64,000 nucleotides of DNA from Epiperipatus broadwayi (taxonomy: Eukaryota > Onychophora > Udeonychophora > Euonychophora > Peripatidae). Of this stretch, positions 26,408 through 39,325 are shown one piece after another (position 1 is the first letter of the stretch; every line of letters starts with the position of its first letter). The notes below the pieces were generated by a model. The model saw only the letters and a list, made by a program, of their open reading frames with translations. It ran no database searches and was not told where the DNA came from. The DNA lies in NCBI GenBank assembly GCA_028023455.1, contig JAQFVV010006203.1, positions 10,634,876 to 10,698,875 of the forward strand. Direction: 5' to 3'. A program made the translations under genes and the position numbers.

Positions 26408-27344
26408 CTTTATAAGCACAATCTTGTTCTGCTGGATAACAAGACTAGCGCGCGAAATATAAACATTATCAATTTTTTTTTTTAGTCTACTTATAAATGA
26501 TTTGCGTGTCATTTCCAAAGAAGATATTTTAAAAATATACATAACATAAAAGCAAAGGCTTACTTTTGCTTGAATTTTCCTGGGTTTAAAGCAGTACTTA
26601 TTCAAATAAAAACTTATCTCCATGGTTTTAATTTCCTTCTCCCGTGAGAATCCTAGGAAATAGGCAATCGTGGAAATGGCTTAAAATATAGCAAGGTTTT
26701 TAAGATTTCTTATTCAAACATCTTTAGACAGCAAGGTATTCTACTTCCATACAATTAAATTTCAGAATTTTGCTGATTTTTAATTTTTTTCTTATTTTAA
26801 ATCAGAGCTGAGGTTTGTGTTTACTTGGTTCTTGTTTTTCTTAATTAGTCCACCCCTCTATAGCTATGTTAGAACATATATAGCTTTTATTATATTGCAC
26901 TCTGGGAGTGAATTAGCCAATGATTTTGGTGTGCATAATTAGTATTACCCCCTCTGTCTTCATTTTTAATAACTACCCATTATTACTTAAGACAGCTTGG
27001 TGTTTAGTACTAAAAAAATATGCTTAAATAATTTACTATAATGATTTATTTTACAAGACTTTAACAATTTGATTTAATTATTTATTTATTTCAATTGCTA
27101 TTCAAAACTAATAAAATAGCAATGTATTTATCTACCAAACAGTAATAATACTTTTAAATTGTTATTTTAGTCTAGTCAGAGCCTAGACTGGGTTTGAAAT
27201 CTTATCTCCACTCAAGCAAATTTCCCAGTACATTCAAAATAATCTCTATTGAAAACCACTTTAGTAAGATTTTGATGTTAAATATATTATTATTTAAAAT
27301 TTTGGAATTATTAATTTAGAGACCTAAATAAAAGGTCACAATAT

Positions 27345-28090
27345 ATATATAAGGGATTTGAACACAGACTTTCAAGCCATCTTCAGCTATTCATTCTATC
27401 TCATACAACAAATACACATGACCACATATATGTGTAAAAGATAAGTGATCTCCAAAACACATATTTCATGCTGAATCAACACTTATCAGTCAATCCAGAT
27501 CATCATCTCCCACACATATATATAATCAGTGCTTGGTTTATATTAAGATAGTAAATCTTCAAACTTTAATAAATAGGTTTCAATCTACTCAACCCTCCAA
27601 CTTGCCATCCATACCATTGAAAATCTGATGATGGAATGCCCAAATCCTCTGTTGATGCCAATACTATTGTCATGCCCATGTTGACTTCAAGTCACTCTGA
27701 ACCTTCACGTATTTAAATGAATAAGGCCCTATGCATGACTTGAGGTCAACATGGGCATGACAATAATATTGGCATTAACAGGGGATTTGGGCATTCCATC
27801 ATCAAGTTTTCAATGGTATAAATGGTTGAAGAGTTGGAAGATGGAGTAGACTGAAGCCTGTCTATTAAAGTTTGAAGATTTGCTGTCTTAATATAAACCA
27901 AGCCTGATTATATATATATGTGTGTGTGAGAAATGATGATCTTGACCAATTGATGAAGACTGGTTCAGCACAAAATATGTACATTGGAGATCATTTATCT
28001 TTTACACGTGTGGTCATATGCAATGATTGTATGAGATAGAATGGATAACTGAAGGGAGCTTGAAAGTCTGTGTTCAAATCCTTTATATAA
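27345..28090. mobile_element. Foldback element A (arms about 345 bp)
   Basis: The left arm starts GGGATTTGAACACAGACTTT and the right arm ends with AAAGTCTGTGTTCAAATCC. The arms stay complementary, with scattered mismatches, to CATGCCCATGTTGACTTCAA (27,672) and its inverted match (to 27,760), leaving a loop of about 40 bp. No ORF. The tips contain GGATTTGAAC/GTTCAAATCC, which looks like a tRNA B box. Copies of the same family are at 39.0, 43.4, 53.0, 61.2 and 62.9 kb. Confidence 0.85.
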
Positions 28091-28224
28091 TTACATAACT
28101 CCAGATATATAAATAGTATAATCAAATATATATATATAATTTATAATAAAAACCAAAACAGATCTTACACTATCATCTCTATTTTTAGAACATGATATTT
28201 GGTTATGATTTCTATTCTAAAAAA

Positions 28225-28560
28225 GTAAATGATTTGCAATGAACATAAAATAAAAGATTTATTACTAATGTAGACTCAATAATGAATAGAAAATTTAATA
28301 TTATTTATTCAGTTAAGGACATTTTAGAATATGCACAATTAAATGTAGAAGCTTTTATTTCATTTTATATTTTGAGTATAATGCTTGCCTTTGAAAAGAA
28401 TGCTCACATTGAAAATGCATCAAGGTTATAATTAATGTTCTTGGTATTTTTTAGGTAAAAAACATTGGTATAATTACATATAGATTAACACATTTCAATC
28501 ATCATAATCTTTACTTTTAATATACATTTAATTTATTTTGTATATATTATTTCTAATTTG
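28225..28560 (+). repeat. Dispersed repeat, copy 1
   Basis: Shares an ordered series of words with 32,875-33,180: TGATTTGCA, TTACTAATG, CAGTAATGAAT/CAATAATGAAT, TTTAATATT, CATTTTAGAATATG/TATTTTGGAA, CCTTTGAAAAG, AATGCATCAAGGTTATAA. Unclassified and diverged. Confidence 0.55.
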
Positions 28561-29509
28561 GCAGTTTAAATATTTAGAATTTTTTTATATCATTAAAAAA
28601 TATATAATAAAGTGGTTACAAAAATTTGTTAAAACTGAAACTCATCCATATTCTTAATAATAATCTTCATATGACTAAAAATATGCCAGTCAGAGATTTT
28701 CAGGCAGAAATTAATTATCTAACTTGCAAATGATTAGTAATTTACATAAACAAATGCTCCATTAGATGAGAAGTCCATAATGACAGATTTGACTGTCGAT
28801 AGTTTGGTTTTCAGAATTAGATAAAGATTCTTTAAAAAGAAGTCTTAAAATAATTTTAGTAAGAATAACTTCGATAGTTAATGGCTTCAAGTCAGGGTTA
28901 GCAAGTATGGGACTGTTTTTATTTAATTCAAACCTGACTTATTTAATTATAGCTTATATTCATGTCAAGTATATTGTATAAATACATGGAGTACAGTTTG
29001 AATATGCTTAGTTCTTTTTTATTATATAGACATAATATTTTATTTTTTCCAACTCCTGTATATATAGATTCAACCCGCGTTAAGTTATTCTGAATATAAA
29101 TATATATAGCTGGGAAAATCTATTTAAATTTAAATTCTGGCCTTTAGATGCAAATAAAGATAAAAGAGAATCATGAGCTCAGCAGAAATGTATAATATTT
29201 ATCACTAGTTATGAAAGCTACATTGTATTATAAACACCATTCTCTTTTCACCTTGTAACTCACTTCTGATTATTAATGGGACTTATGCTCTAGCTAAAAA
29301 TAACTAAGTACGTATTTATTATACAATTTTTGAATGCCAATTGGTTGTCTACGATTGACTATCTGAAAAATTCTGAGCTTGCTATCTGAAAACTTTTTTA
29401 ATCTCTCATCAAATTTGAATTTCAAGGTAAATCATGAGCACAGAGCCAAATGAATTAATCACCAAACTATGAATTCCTTATATTGATCTTCCAGTATTTT
29501 TAATTTTTT

Positions 29510-31330
29510 GAACATTTTATGTTTATATATTGTACCAGTCGAAAAACCCACCACCTAAACGCAAGTCGGATCCAAACTCAGCTGAACCAAACTGAATTCA
29601 AACCCAACTCAACAGCTCAGATTAGTAGAAATCTAAATCGACGGCACAGTGTTATGCGCCTAGAAACTAGCTCAACGGTTGGTGAGGATCAGAGACCCTG
29701 AACTGACATTAATATCTGATAATAAACTAACGAAAATAATTTTAAATCGAATCATATGTATATGTTCGGGTTGCCAACACAGACAGCGAGTATTAACATT
29801 AAAATAATTATGAAAGAATTAAGCACTAAGAAACCAAGTGTGTTTAGAAAATATTTAATAATAATAATTTGTTTTGCTTGAATTTTAAATAATGATTATA
29901 TTAATCACCTCTAGCCTTTAACATAGTTTATAATTATAAAAAGGGTGGCAGTCCTTATTATATGCCAACAAGTATTACGCAATATTTGAAAGTCTATGTC
30001 TATGCCCCCAACAAAAAATAAAAGGCAGATAAAGATATTCATTAGTAAAAGAAATTTTTACTCTAATTTTATTACGACAGAATGTGAGATTTATTTTCAC
30101 ATTCGCAAATCCATTCATGAAGAGCAAGATACGTATTTTAGGGCATAACTTTAATCTTTATTAGAAAACTTATTTAACTAAATATAACTGAGAATTTGTT
30201 CGACTTTAATTGAAATCACTTCGTCATGAATTACGAGCATATCAGAGCGGGCTTTACCGGAACAGAGAGGCAACGGTGCTGACGAATTATGAGCTATAAA
30301 GTGAAATTGAAAGACGATAGCTAGTCGATAATCGAAGTCCTACGGCGGCTTGCGTCTGACAAGTCTTATGCCCTTTGACTAATATGAATGGGAGAGGAAG
30401 TGCTTTCTTCCTCGATAATTTAAAATAACAGAAATATTATCACCGACAAGCCTAACGGAGCGGAAGATTGCCCTACGTCAGCAACGTTGAAGGTGATGAC
30501 TTGATAGTCATCGTTTGAATACTAAAACCCATATAGAATGCTCTATGTGATGACTTGATCAATTTAATTAAAGTCAAACGAGCTTTTAACTAAAATTATT
30601 TTAAAGTATTTGTAAATCATATTAATTATGCCCCAATCATCGTGCCCTTCCTGAATCTAAATAACAATTAACTGAAATTTGAATTAGAGTATATTTAGTT
30701 GATTCCTTTATCAACCCTTTTGCAGAAAACATTTTAAGATTATATATGAGTAAATACATATTGGTAAATACGAAAAATAGCTGGGGCATAGATTAAAAAC
30801 GGAGCTAATAATTTATTATTAGCCAATTATAAAAATAGTAAACATGTAATAATTTCTTTCGACTGGATGATTGATAGCACTTATAAATTTAGTTCTAATG
30901 GGCGAGAACTACTATTAGAATTAATATTATATTATTTGCGTGAGGCAAATAGAACAAAGGAGCTCATCGAGTCGAAAGATTATTGGCATATAATTAAAAA
31001 TAAATGACATTAATAAATGACATTAATAAATCACATGATAAATATATATATAATATAGTAAATGAACCGCCATAGTAATGAAGGAAGGTTAAATTTAAAG
31101 ACTAGAGATTGAGAGAATTACTAATTTAAAAAGCATAAATAAAAGAGTTTTACAAAGATTATTACATTATAAATGAGAAGAGCTCTTAAAGGGAGTGTAA
31201 AGTAAAGTTCGGAACTGGCCAGAAAGTTTAACGTTCATTATAAAAATATATATTACCCATTTCTTCCGGGCTGGATCCTTAAGTTACACGTCCGAGTTGG
31301 TAAAAAACGTAGGCATGCATTTAGTCGATT
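29510..31330. other. Hairpin-rich stretch of raised GC, unassigned
   Basis: Less AT-rich than the surroundings and not matching any repeat family seen elsewhere in the window. Compact inverted repeats include GAGGAAG/CTTCCTC (30,394-30,413), GATGACT/AGTCATC (30,495-30,512), GCTAATAAT/ATTATTAGC (30,804-30,823), and an arm pair around GACTGGATGA/TCATCGAGTC (30,847-30,986) that encloses two further small hairpins. The open frame at 29,519-29,701 has no known motif. Function unknown. Confidence 0.4.
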
Positions 31331-31564
31331 ACTGGAACAGCATTTTAGTGGCTTTTCATAATTTTAGCAGCATGATTGGTCTGGAGAAGATTCAGCAGCT
31401 TCATTGAAGATTTTTAGGGGACTTCAGGAACAATAGCCAGATTCCTGATGTTTAGCCCCTTACCATGATAGGAACACTTTTTGAATTTCATGATTTTGAA
31501 CAGCACATAATTTACTGGCACTTTTCTGCAACAAAGATGGCTTTTTTTTCCTTTCTCCAAACTT

Positions 31565-31690
31565 TTCAGAGCTATATATATCTGTCCTCTGATGCCTTCA
31601 GGCTAGCGCTTCTTTCATTATCAATGTTTTTAGATTTACTGGTTGTTTTTAGATACATTCCTTCGATAAGGCTTTCAAACTCATTAACTT
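31565..31690 (-). pseudogene. Possible decayed coding segment
   Basis: The minus strand reads VNEFESLIEGMYLKTTSKSK and then NIDNERSASLKASEDRYI before a stop. The charged, non-low-complexity composition is more protein-like than surrounding frames. No family recognised. It could be an exon or transposon relic. Confidence 0.25.
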
Positions 31691-31720
31691 GAATTCATTT
31701 TCTAATTAGAAAATGAATTC
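31691..31720. repeat. Perfect 30-bp palindrome
   Basis: GAATTCATTTTCTAA joined to its exact reverse complement, no loop. A shorter related pair (AAAATGATTTTAATTAGG) follows. Confidence 0.85.
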
Positions 31721-32874
31721 TTAAAATCAGAAAATGATTTTAATTAGGAAATCCTGATCTTTTTTCTAATTAATAAAACTTTAATTGTTGTTTTTGGAAA
31801 GGGAAAATCTGAAAGCTTATCGAAAGAATGTAGCTTTTAATCAATAAAACTTTAACAAATTATTTAAAAATAAAATCAAACATTCCCGACGCAATGAAAC
31901 TTTTAAACAATTATATATATTTAAATATTTACAAATATATACGCACAATCCACGCAGTTATAATATATAAATTCATGAATAATTCTATCATGAATTTAGT
32001 AATAGAATTGATCAATTTAAATCTGAAACTAATTATTTGAATACACATTTATGAAATAAGTTATTCTTTATGGAAATTAGCGTGGATTGAACGTATAAAG
32101 CCCCATTGCATCGGAAATTTAAGGTTAGTATTAGAGTTTGAAAAGGGCTTATGGCTAGATGTCATGAAGCTAGGATCGAACTCAGATCCGACTGCTTCAA
32201 TATACACATTCAATCACCCACTATCACATATATCTTCCTAAATCACATTTTAGACTTACACAAACAAAATAAAAACTAGAAAATATATATAAAACTTTAT
32301 TTTCTATTTCATCCTTATTTTTAAATTTAGGCATAAATAACAATCTAATGAAATGGTTTATTATTCAGAAATTCATAAGAGGTTTGGCACTAAAAATGAT
32401 AGCTAGAGTGGCAATTTATAAACCTTGAATTCAAGAGTTCATGAGGGGCACAAGGATATATGTTTTGTGTAAAGTAATTTATGGAAGCACTAAGTTATTG
32501 ATCCAAGGTCATATAAAAAAAAAGACAGCTTGCTAAATATATTCACCAATTATCATCACTTAATCTCTTTGAAAGTTAACAGCATAGTTTATCACATAAA
32601 GATATTGTTTCCTTAAATATTGCTGTGAGTCAAATAATACAATTTATTATTGCTGGGTCACAATTTTTTTTTTTATTTAAATTTTCCAGGAGTAGAATTA
32701 TTTGATTTTTCTTTGCTAAGACACATCAAAGTCTGCTAATATATAACAGAGAATAAAATATTTTAAAAATAGTCTCACAATAATAGTGGCGAGTTCATCT
32801 ATCTACCCATTCCCATAAAGTGATGAATCAGAGAAAGTGGATTACATAAGAAGTTATCTTTATTCTGCAATAAA

Positions 32875-33180
32875 TCAAGATGATTTGCATAGAGAATAAT
32901 AACAGAAAATGAAAATATGAGAAGTGTAGTTTGTTACTAATGCAAATTCAGTAATGAATGAGAAATCTAATATTTAATTCAGTATATTTTGGAACCTGCT
33001 AATTATAAAGCAATATATAACGTTTCCCTTTGAAAAGGATATTTTGCATCCAAAATGCATTAAGGTTATAAATTTGATACTCTTTATATTTTAACCAATT
33101 TAATTAAGAAGCATTTTTATAATTGCATATAGTTTATCATATTTTTCATGTATTCTTTTAATTAATACAAATATAAAAAT
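32875..33180 (+). repeat. Dispersed repeat, copy 2
   Basis: Diverged partner of 28,225-28,560. It ends about 75 bp before CRCP exon 3 (on the downstream side of the gene). Confidence 0.55.
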
Positions 33181-33255
33181 GTCATTGGCTTTTTATAAAC
33201 TTTCTGTGACATTATATTTATCAATCAAAAAAAAAAAAACACTTTTACTACTCAC

Positions 33256-33348
33256 TTCATAGGATATTGTTGCCAGATTACTTTGCCCTTTATTTGGTTT
33301 TTGTAATCCCCGCTCACCAGACTGGAGATCCATTAAATATGAATATAC
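33256..33348 (-). CDS. CRCP: CRCP exon 3
   Basis: A 93-nt, 31-codon, phase 0-0 exon with acceptor TTGTTAG and donor GAA/GTGAGT. It begins V-Y-S-Y-L-M-D-L-Q and ends Q-S-N-L-A-T-I-S-Y-E, corresponding to human VFQLLTDLKE and QQNLNTITYE. The middle (SGERGLQKPNKG) is the variable, charged linker, two residues shorter than human. Acceptor, donor and phase all fit exons 2 and 4. A LINE fragment begins about 180 bp away on the upstream side. Confidence 0.9.
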
Positions 33349-33524
33349 CTAACAAGATATGACAAATATTATTAATCAATTGTATAATTAATTTACTGCA
33401 TCTTAAAATATTGTTATAAATGATTGCATAGAAACATCTTTTATTAGTTAAGTGGAAGAAATTAGTTAAGCATAAGAAATAGTGATCATGCGATGTTAAG
33501 TGGAAGTTAATAAAGGGCGCTGAA

Positions 33525-35930
33525 ATGCATTCGTTCAAAGAAAGTGAAAAAGACGTTAATAGTAAATGGGAAAAGTACTTAGAACAAAAAAAAGTTGGCC
33601 AATAGATAATTATAGAGAGAAAATGAAATTGAATAGTAAATTGTTGGAAGATATTGTGGAAGAGATGAGAGTAAAAAAATTTGGAAATACATTAAGGAAT
33701 GTAGGGGAGAGAGAATTAGTATTACTAGATGATGAGGGAATAGAGTGTAGCTCTAGAGAAGAATTAGAGATAGTCTTAAACAAGTATGTAATGGATATAG
33801 AAAAGATAATAGATATGAAAGATAGAGTGTTAGCAAACATGAGAGCATATAGTAATGGGAATATACGATTTACAGAAAATGAACTGAATGAAGCAAGTAA
33901 GAAATTGATACGGTGGAAAGGCAAGAGGTTTGGATGGATGGGCAGCAGAGATGGTAATGAATTTAGGGCAGAAGCAAAATTAAAACTATTATCATGCTTT
34001 AATAAGATGGCACAGAAGAGAGATTTACCAGGTAGTTGGAGTAATACAAGAGTAAGGCTATTATTTAAAGGGAAGGATAAGGATCATAGAAAGTTAAACA
34101 ATTATAGACCAATAGCGGTAACATGTGCTATATAAAGTTTTCTCATATATGGTGGCTGGAAGGGTTGCAAAATGAATAGAAGAAAATAATATAAAGAAAA
34201 AAAATGCAAGGAGGTTTTCGATCAGATAGGCGTATAGGAGATAGTTTATTTGTAGTTACACAACTTATGGATATGAGTAGGAATACAGGTAGACAGTTAT
34301 ATATGGTTTTTATAGATATAGAGAAGATGTATGATAGAGTAAATAGAAATAGATTATGGATAAGTTTAGTAAATTTGGGAATGAATAGAGCTTTAGTGGA
34401 TATTATTAAGAAATTATATGAAAATAATTACTATACCTATCAATTAGGGAATATAGAATTAGGTGAAGTTAAAAATGGGTTGGGACTAAGGCAAGGATGT
34501 CCTTTGCCACCTATTTCGTTTTTGCTGTATTTGAGAAAAATGGAGAGAGCAAGAGAAAGACTAGGAAGAGGAGTAGAGACACATTAATAGGTGGCAAGAG
34601 AGTATATACATTGTCGGGTCTTTTATTTGTGGATGATGTTTTTTTGTGTGCAGAAAGAAGGGAAGTTATGCTGAGGATATGCGCAAAGGTGGGTAAGAGA
34701 TGGGGATTAAATTTAGTGAAGAAAATCAAAAGTAATGATGATTAATACTGGGGAAAGAGAAGACAAAAAATTTTTACTGGGTGATATAAAGTTAAGTGTG
34801 GTGAATAGATATTACTATTTGGGAATCATATTAAGTAATCAGAGAAATTGCTTGGACAATGGAAGAAAAAATTAATAAATGGAGCAAAGAAAAGAAAGGG
34901 ATTGATAAAGAAATTAACAGTGTTCTCGTATAATAAATATGATGTACCTAGAATTGTATGGAAGGAGTGGGAGTAGCAGGGTTAACATATGGCAATGATG
35001 CATTATGTGTTACTAAAGGGATATTAGATTACTTAAAAAAAGTACAAAGAGAAGTAGGGAGACATGCATTAGATACAGAAGTATGAATGACAAAGGAAGC
35101 AATTCAAGGAAAAATAGGATGGTCAAGTTTTTATAGGAGCGATGCAAAAAGCAAAATGAAAATGTTCAGTAGATTGCAGTTTATGGATAATAAAGGAATA
35201 GCCAAAATAGTATTCAATTGGGTTATAAATAAAGGGTAGGCAACAAGATGGGAGTGAAAGATAATGCAATATGCAAAAGATTTAGATAAAAAATTTATGT
35301 CGGTATACTTATATAAAAGGTGGGATGATGTTAGGAGAATTGTTGAGTGTTATAGTGTTAAGAAATACATAGACGAATAGATGCATTAATAAAGAATAGG
35401 GAGTTAGAGAGATGGAGAACTAGTATGGAGAGTAAAAAGAATTTAAATATTTATAGAACAGAATATTGGGTGCGAGTTAATTTATGATAATAGCAAGGAA
35501 AGTAGTTTACTATTTAAGGCTCTAACAGGATCTTTAGCAACAAGGGAATATACATATAAATGGAAAAACATGGGTGATTTAGTCTGCAAGTTGTGTAAGG
35601 AAGGCATTAAAAATATTAGGCATCTGTTAATTGAATGTAAATGTCTGGAAGCAGAAAGGGTACAAATAATGAACAAAGTGATTATACAGAAAGTGGCTTA
35701 TTGGTTTTTAGGTTGGGCTTGGAAAAAGATAAGGGGGTGTTAGATATAAAGGCCATGGAGTTGACAAAGATTATATTGTGGAAATGGGAAGGAGCAGGAT
35801 AGAGTAGAATATGGAGAAACATAGGGTGGGGAATGGAAAGGCTAGAAGGTTTCTCTGGGCATAGTGGCTGAGAGATTCCTGACTCCGTATAAAAAGTCAC
35901 AGTGCATCACATCACATCACAATAACATAA
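33525..35930 (+). pseudogene. Non-LTR retrotransposon (LINE), possibly R4/Dong-like, broken
   Basis: Frames in order: KWEKYLEQ; a long open stretch to LLFKGKDKDHRKLNNYRPIA (RT blocks 1-2, near 34,065-34,125); QGGFRSDRRIGDSLFVV; FIDIEKMYDRVNR (palm, near 34,312); LRQGCPLPPISFLLYL; LFVDDVFLCAE (the FxDD catalytic box, near 34,624); YYYLGIIL; a thumb region; and the C-terminal zinc motif CKLCKEGIKNIRHLLIEC (C-x2-C...H-x4-C, 35,584-35,640). It ends in repeated CATCA followed by CAATAAC. No N-terminal APE endonuclease is seen, and a C-terminal zinc motif is typical of restriction-like-endonuclease LINEs, hence the tentative clade. Several stops and frameshifts. Confidence 0.8.
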
Positions 35931-36469
35931 TTACTGGGCAAATTTTAATTAATTTAATATAGTTTAATATTTAATAAATTTATTTCTAATAAAAACATTT
36001 TTAAATAGTTTATAAAAAATAAAACATTTAATATTAAACAATACATAATAGCAAAAAAATAATAAGCCAATTATAAAGGAAAACAATTTAGCATGCTATA
36101 TTATTATACTTTAAATTATCATTTAAATTAATAAGTAGATTGAACTAATTGAAATCCTTTTCTGAAGGAACCCACTGATATCAGATAGACTTCCATTATA
36201 TATCCAGAAACAAAAATACACAAATATTTATCTTAAATTTTATTTATGTTTACTATCTTCATGAATCAATATCTAACAGTGGGAATAAACACCACTAACT
36301 TTCTAAAAAAAATAGACTTTGCACATGCAACACCAATATGAATCAGTAGCATGAGAGAAAAAAAGTAAAAGGTGGAACTGTAAAAGATTGTCTGAAATAA
36401 GATAAAAAAATTATATCTTTGCAATCAGAATCACAAATACTGAAAAAAAAGCAAAAAATGATTTCACTT

Positions 36470-36585
36470 GAGTTAGATTGCTTTCTTGTCACTGAAGGAT
36501 ATATGGATATTCCAAATACCTCGTTTTTATGGAAAAACCCTAAGAAGATGGTTGATCCTTTAGTTAAAGCAGCTACACAGTGACT
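36470..36585 (+). pseudogene. Coding-like segment of unknown origin
   Basis: The plus strand reads FLVTEGYMDIPNTSFLWKNP and then KKMVDPLVKAATQ to a stop. Protein-like composition with no family recognised. Probably part of a dead transposon. Confidence 0.25.
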
Positions 36586-36949
36586 GTTAAACTTCTCTTT
36601 GGGGGGAGGGGGATATAAAGTATCTTTTGAATAATCTTGGATATCTTCTTAAGCCAACTAACTTACATGCATTGATAAACGCTAAAGGAAAGACGACAAT
36701 TGATTTCTCATACAATCATTGAATGCTTTTTTGGAAAAACTTCTTCCCCTAATTTCTAGACAGCTATTGTCATTTGTTTTTACCTTCTGTATTTCCAGTT
36801 TAACAGTGTTTTCCTTTTTAATATACTCAGTCATTATAGCTTTTCAAGGTTTATCTATCGTAGCTATTTGAAGAACCAATCAATCTGTCAATCAGTTGCA
36901 TCACAATATTTTGTAGAATTCTGCATTAAAATTAGCTACTTTATAAAAT

Positions 36950-37390
36950 GATCAATATGAATAAGGCTAACAGAAAAAATTAAGAAATAGTAAAACAGAT
37001 AGTCCTAAGTTTCGAACAGTATTTTATACTAAAATATAGTAATTATAGAATCATAATGGATGAAATTAATAAAATTATAATTGGTTGGAATGCAATTGGT
37101 GAAAATAATTTACTATTAAAAAGAAATATGCCTATGTATTCAAAAACTACCAGTGCTTATTTGCACAAATGATGATGGGCTTAATATGGAATAAAATAAA
37201 TGGGTGAGAAAACAAACAAGTATCATTGACCCAGAAAACTGAAGTCTTAAACTCAAAGAGACTGTAAAAGACCTGGAGGGAAATAATATGAGGGATGGAT
37301 AGATGGACATAAAATTTTCAGAAAAGTAAAAAAAAATTTCATACTACAATGGATAGATATTATATAAAATTGGTGATGATGATGATACAA
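36950..37390 (+). pseudogene. RTE LINE fragment, 3' part
   Basis: DEINKIIIGWNAIGENNLLL and KRNMPMYSKT, then QRDCKRPGGK and GWIDGHKIFRKVKKKF, correspond to the post-RT blocks of the 11.4-14.2 kb copy (NNLIL, NMPLCLKRKV, RDCKRPKKR). An internal deletion joins the two parts. Confidence 0.6.
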
Positions 37391-38739
37391 TACTAATTTA
37401 ATCTACATTATCTTGTGATAATTCTGTTCCATAATACTTTTTTGCTAATATAAAAACAAAAAACAAAATTAGATGCCGAATTGTTTGCATAAAATTATCA
37501 TATTTTATTGTAAGTTTGTAAAATGTATTTCTTTTGTTTTTTTATATTTAACATTAAACTACTTAGAAAGAAGTTTTTCTATTCTCATAAAAAATCTATT
37601 TATGTTGGTCAAAGAATCTGCCTCCATTCAATTACATTACTACTGCTATATTATGAACACTTTTGACATTTAACAATTTTTTACTTTAGCTGTCAAAAAG
37701 CTGCTTTTTAATAAAGACATCTAATTTTTTAACATTTCTTTTTGAAGAAAAGTAACCCTATTTTACTTACAAAAATTGTCTTGTAAACAAAAATGCTTAT
37801 AAAGTACTTAGAAACTAAATTCTTAAAACTCTTCTGTTTATAAAAATTTGGGGAACATTATAATCAGAATGTTTATGTTAAGATAATTCAAAGTTATAAC
37901 TAACACTAAAAATTGTGTAATATCTTTTTTTTTTATCTTAAAAACTACTGGTTGTATAAACATTACGAAATAAACTACCTAATAGTAAATAAAAAACATT
38001 TACGTGGATTATAATAAGACTTGAAGAACTGTATTACTTATTAAACAAACCAAATTAATGCAATATAAAATATGGCTAAAGTATTGCATTTGAAAAGAGA
38101 AAATTGTAACTAGTCTATGATAAACTATAATTCATTTACATTACTTTGCTCAAGAATAATTTATATATGCATAAATAATCAATGGCTACCAGATCACCAA
38201 ACTTGTTACATATTGTATATGACTATCATTAAAAGCCACATGAAATAAATATGGCCATACTAACTCTAATAAAAAATAGAGAGAAAATAAAAATTACATT
38301 GCACAAACATATAATCCCACTAATAAAGTTAATATAGAAATGACTGATAGCTTGAGTCTTATGAAGAAAGCATCCTATTCTAACCTTGTGACTGAAGACA
38401 ATAAGATAAAAGAAATACAACTTTTCAAATATATAGCATGAATAGTATTTACACCTCTATCATGCATATTTGATTTTAAAAATTCACATAACTTCTTTGC
38501 TCACTTTACTAATCATATTCAACAAAATGTATCTCTCACAATGTAATAAATACATTTCCAGTTTAGAGTTAGTGATATAATTACGAAATATCAATGAATA
38601 CAAAAAATCCAAAGTAATTATATATCTGTATTCTATAATCAAAAATATCAATTCTAGGCATGAATTCTGAAAAAAATATGAAAATGTTTAAAATTGAAGA
38701 AATTCAAGAAGTAGCATACTTTTTTTTTTCTTTCTCATA

Positions 38740-38840
38740 TGTCACAGCATCGGCCGGGATGCAAACCCACAACCGTCTGCAACCAGCTACTTGATTGAAA
38801 GGCGATTGTTGCAAGGCGGTTACAATGCTTGACAAAAAGT
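38740..38840 (-). repeat. tRNA-like SINE fragment
   Basis: On the minus strand GTAGCTGGTTGCAGACGG is followed by GTGGGTTTGCATCCCGGCC, which carries a B-box-like GGTTTGCATCC. Markedly GC-rich against the background. Body and tail not resolved. Confidence 0.4.
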
Positions 38841-39002
38841 AGCAAACTTTAATGAGTTATTATCACTTTCTAATTTGCAAGATATGAATCATGAAGATAA
38901 TTTACAGCAAAAACATTTTTTTTATTACTAATAATAATATATATAAAAAATATTTTATAAAAAAAGAGAGTATACTTGCTTATACTAAATGTTTTATATA
39001 TT

Positions 39003-39303
39003 TAAGTAGAGGGATTTGAACTCAAGATTTTTTACTCCATTTGTACTCCACTCCATCTCAAGCAACTGATACATAAGATCACACACATGTGAAAAATATA
39101 TATGATCCTCAGTGTACGTATTTCGCACAGAACCAGCACTCGTCACTTGGGTCAGATCATAATCTCCCACTGGTTCTACATGAAATATGTATATTGGGAA
39201 TCATGTATCTTTTTCATGTGTGTTATTATGGTGTATTGGTTGCTTGAGATGGAGTCAAAAATGAATAGACTGAAAAATCTTGAGTTCAAATCCCTTTACT
39301 TAC
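39003..39303. mobile_element. Foldback element E, 300-bp deletion form
   Basis: The left tip GTAGAGGGATTTGAACTC and the right tip GAGTTCAAATCCCTTTAC are inverted. Arms of about 140 bp keep family words (CAGCACTCGTCA, ATGTATATTGGGAATCATGT, GAGATGGAGT). The inner 200 bp per arm present in copy A are gone. Confidence 0.8.
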
Positions 39304-39325
39304 ATAAATGATTTTATTTATTGTG

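Larger units (their letters stand above)
17288..33255 (-). other. CRCP intron 3
   Basis: The largest complete intron, about 16 kb. It holds hammerhead-element copies (19.8 kb and 24.9-26.4 kb), a Ty3 gag/protease relic (20.3-21.4 kb), a foldback element (27.3-28.1 kb), a repeat pair (28.2 and 32.9 kb) and a hairpin-rich stretch (29.5-31.7 kb). From 17.3-19.7, 23.4-24.9 and 31.8-32.8 kb I see only AT-rich DNA without recognisable content. Confidence 0.7.

Noticed and set aside
29940-30630. Mitochondrial rRNA or tRNA insert as explanation of the hairpins
   Set aside because: None of the conserved rRNA or tRNA words I know were found; left as unassigned.
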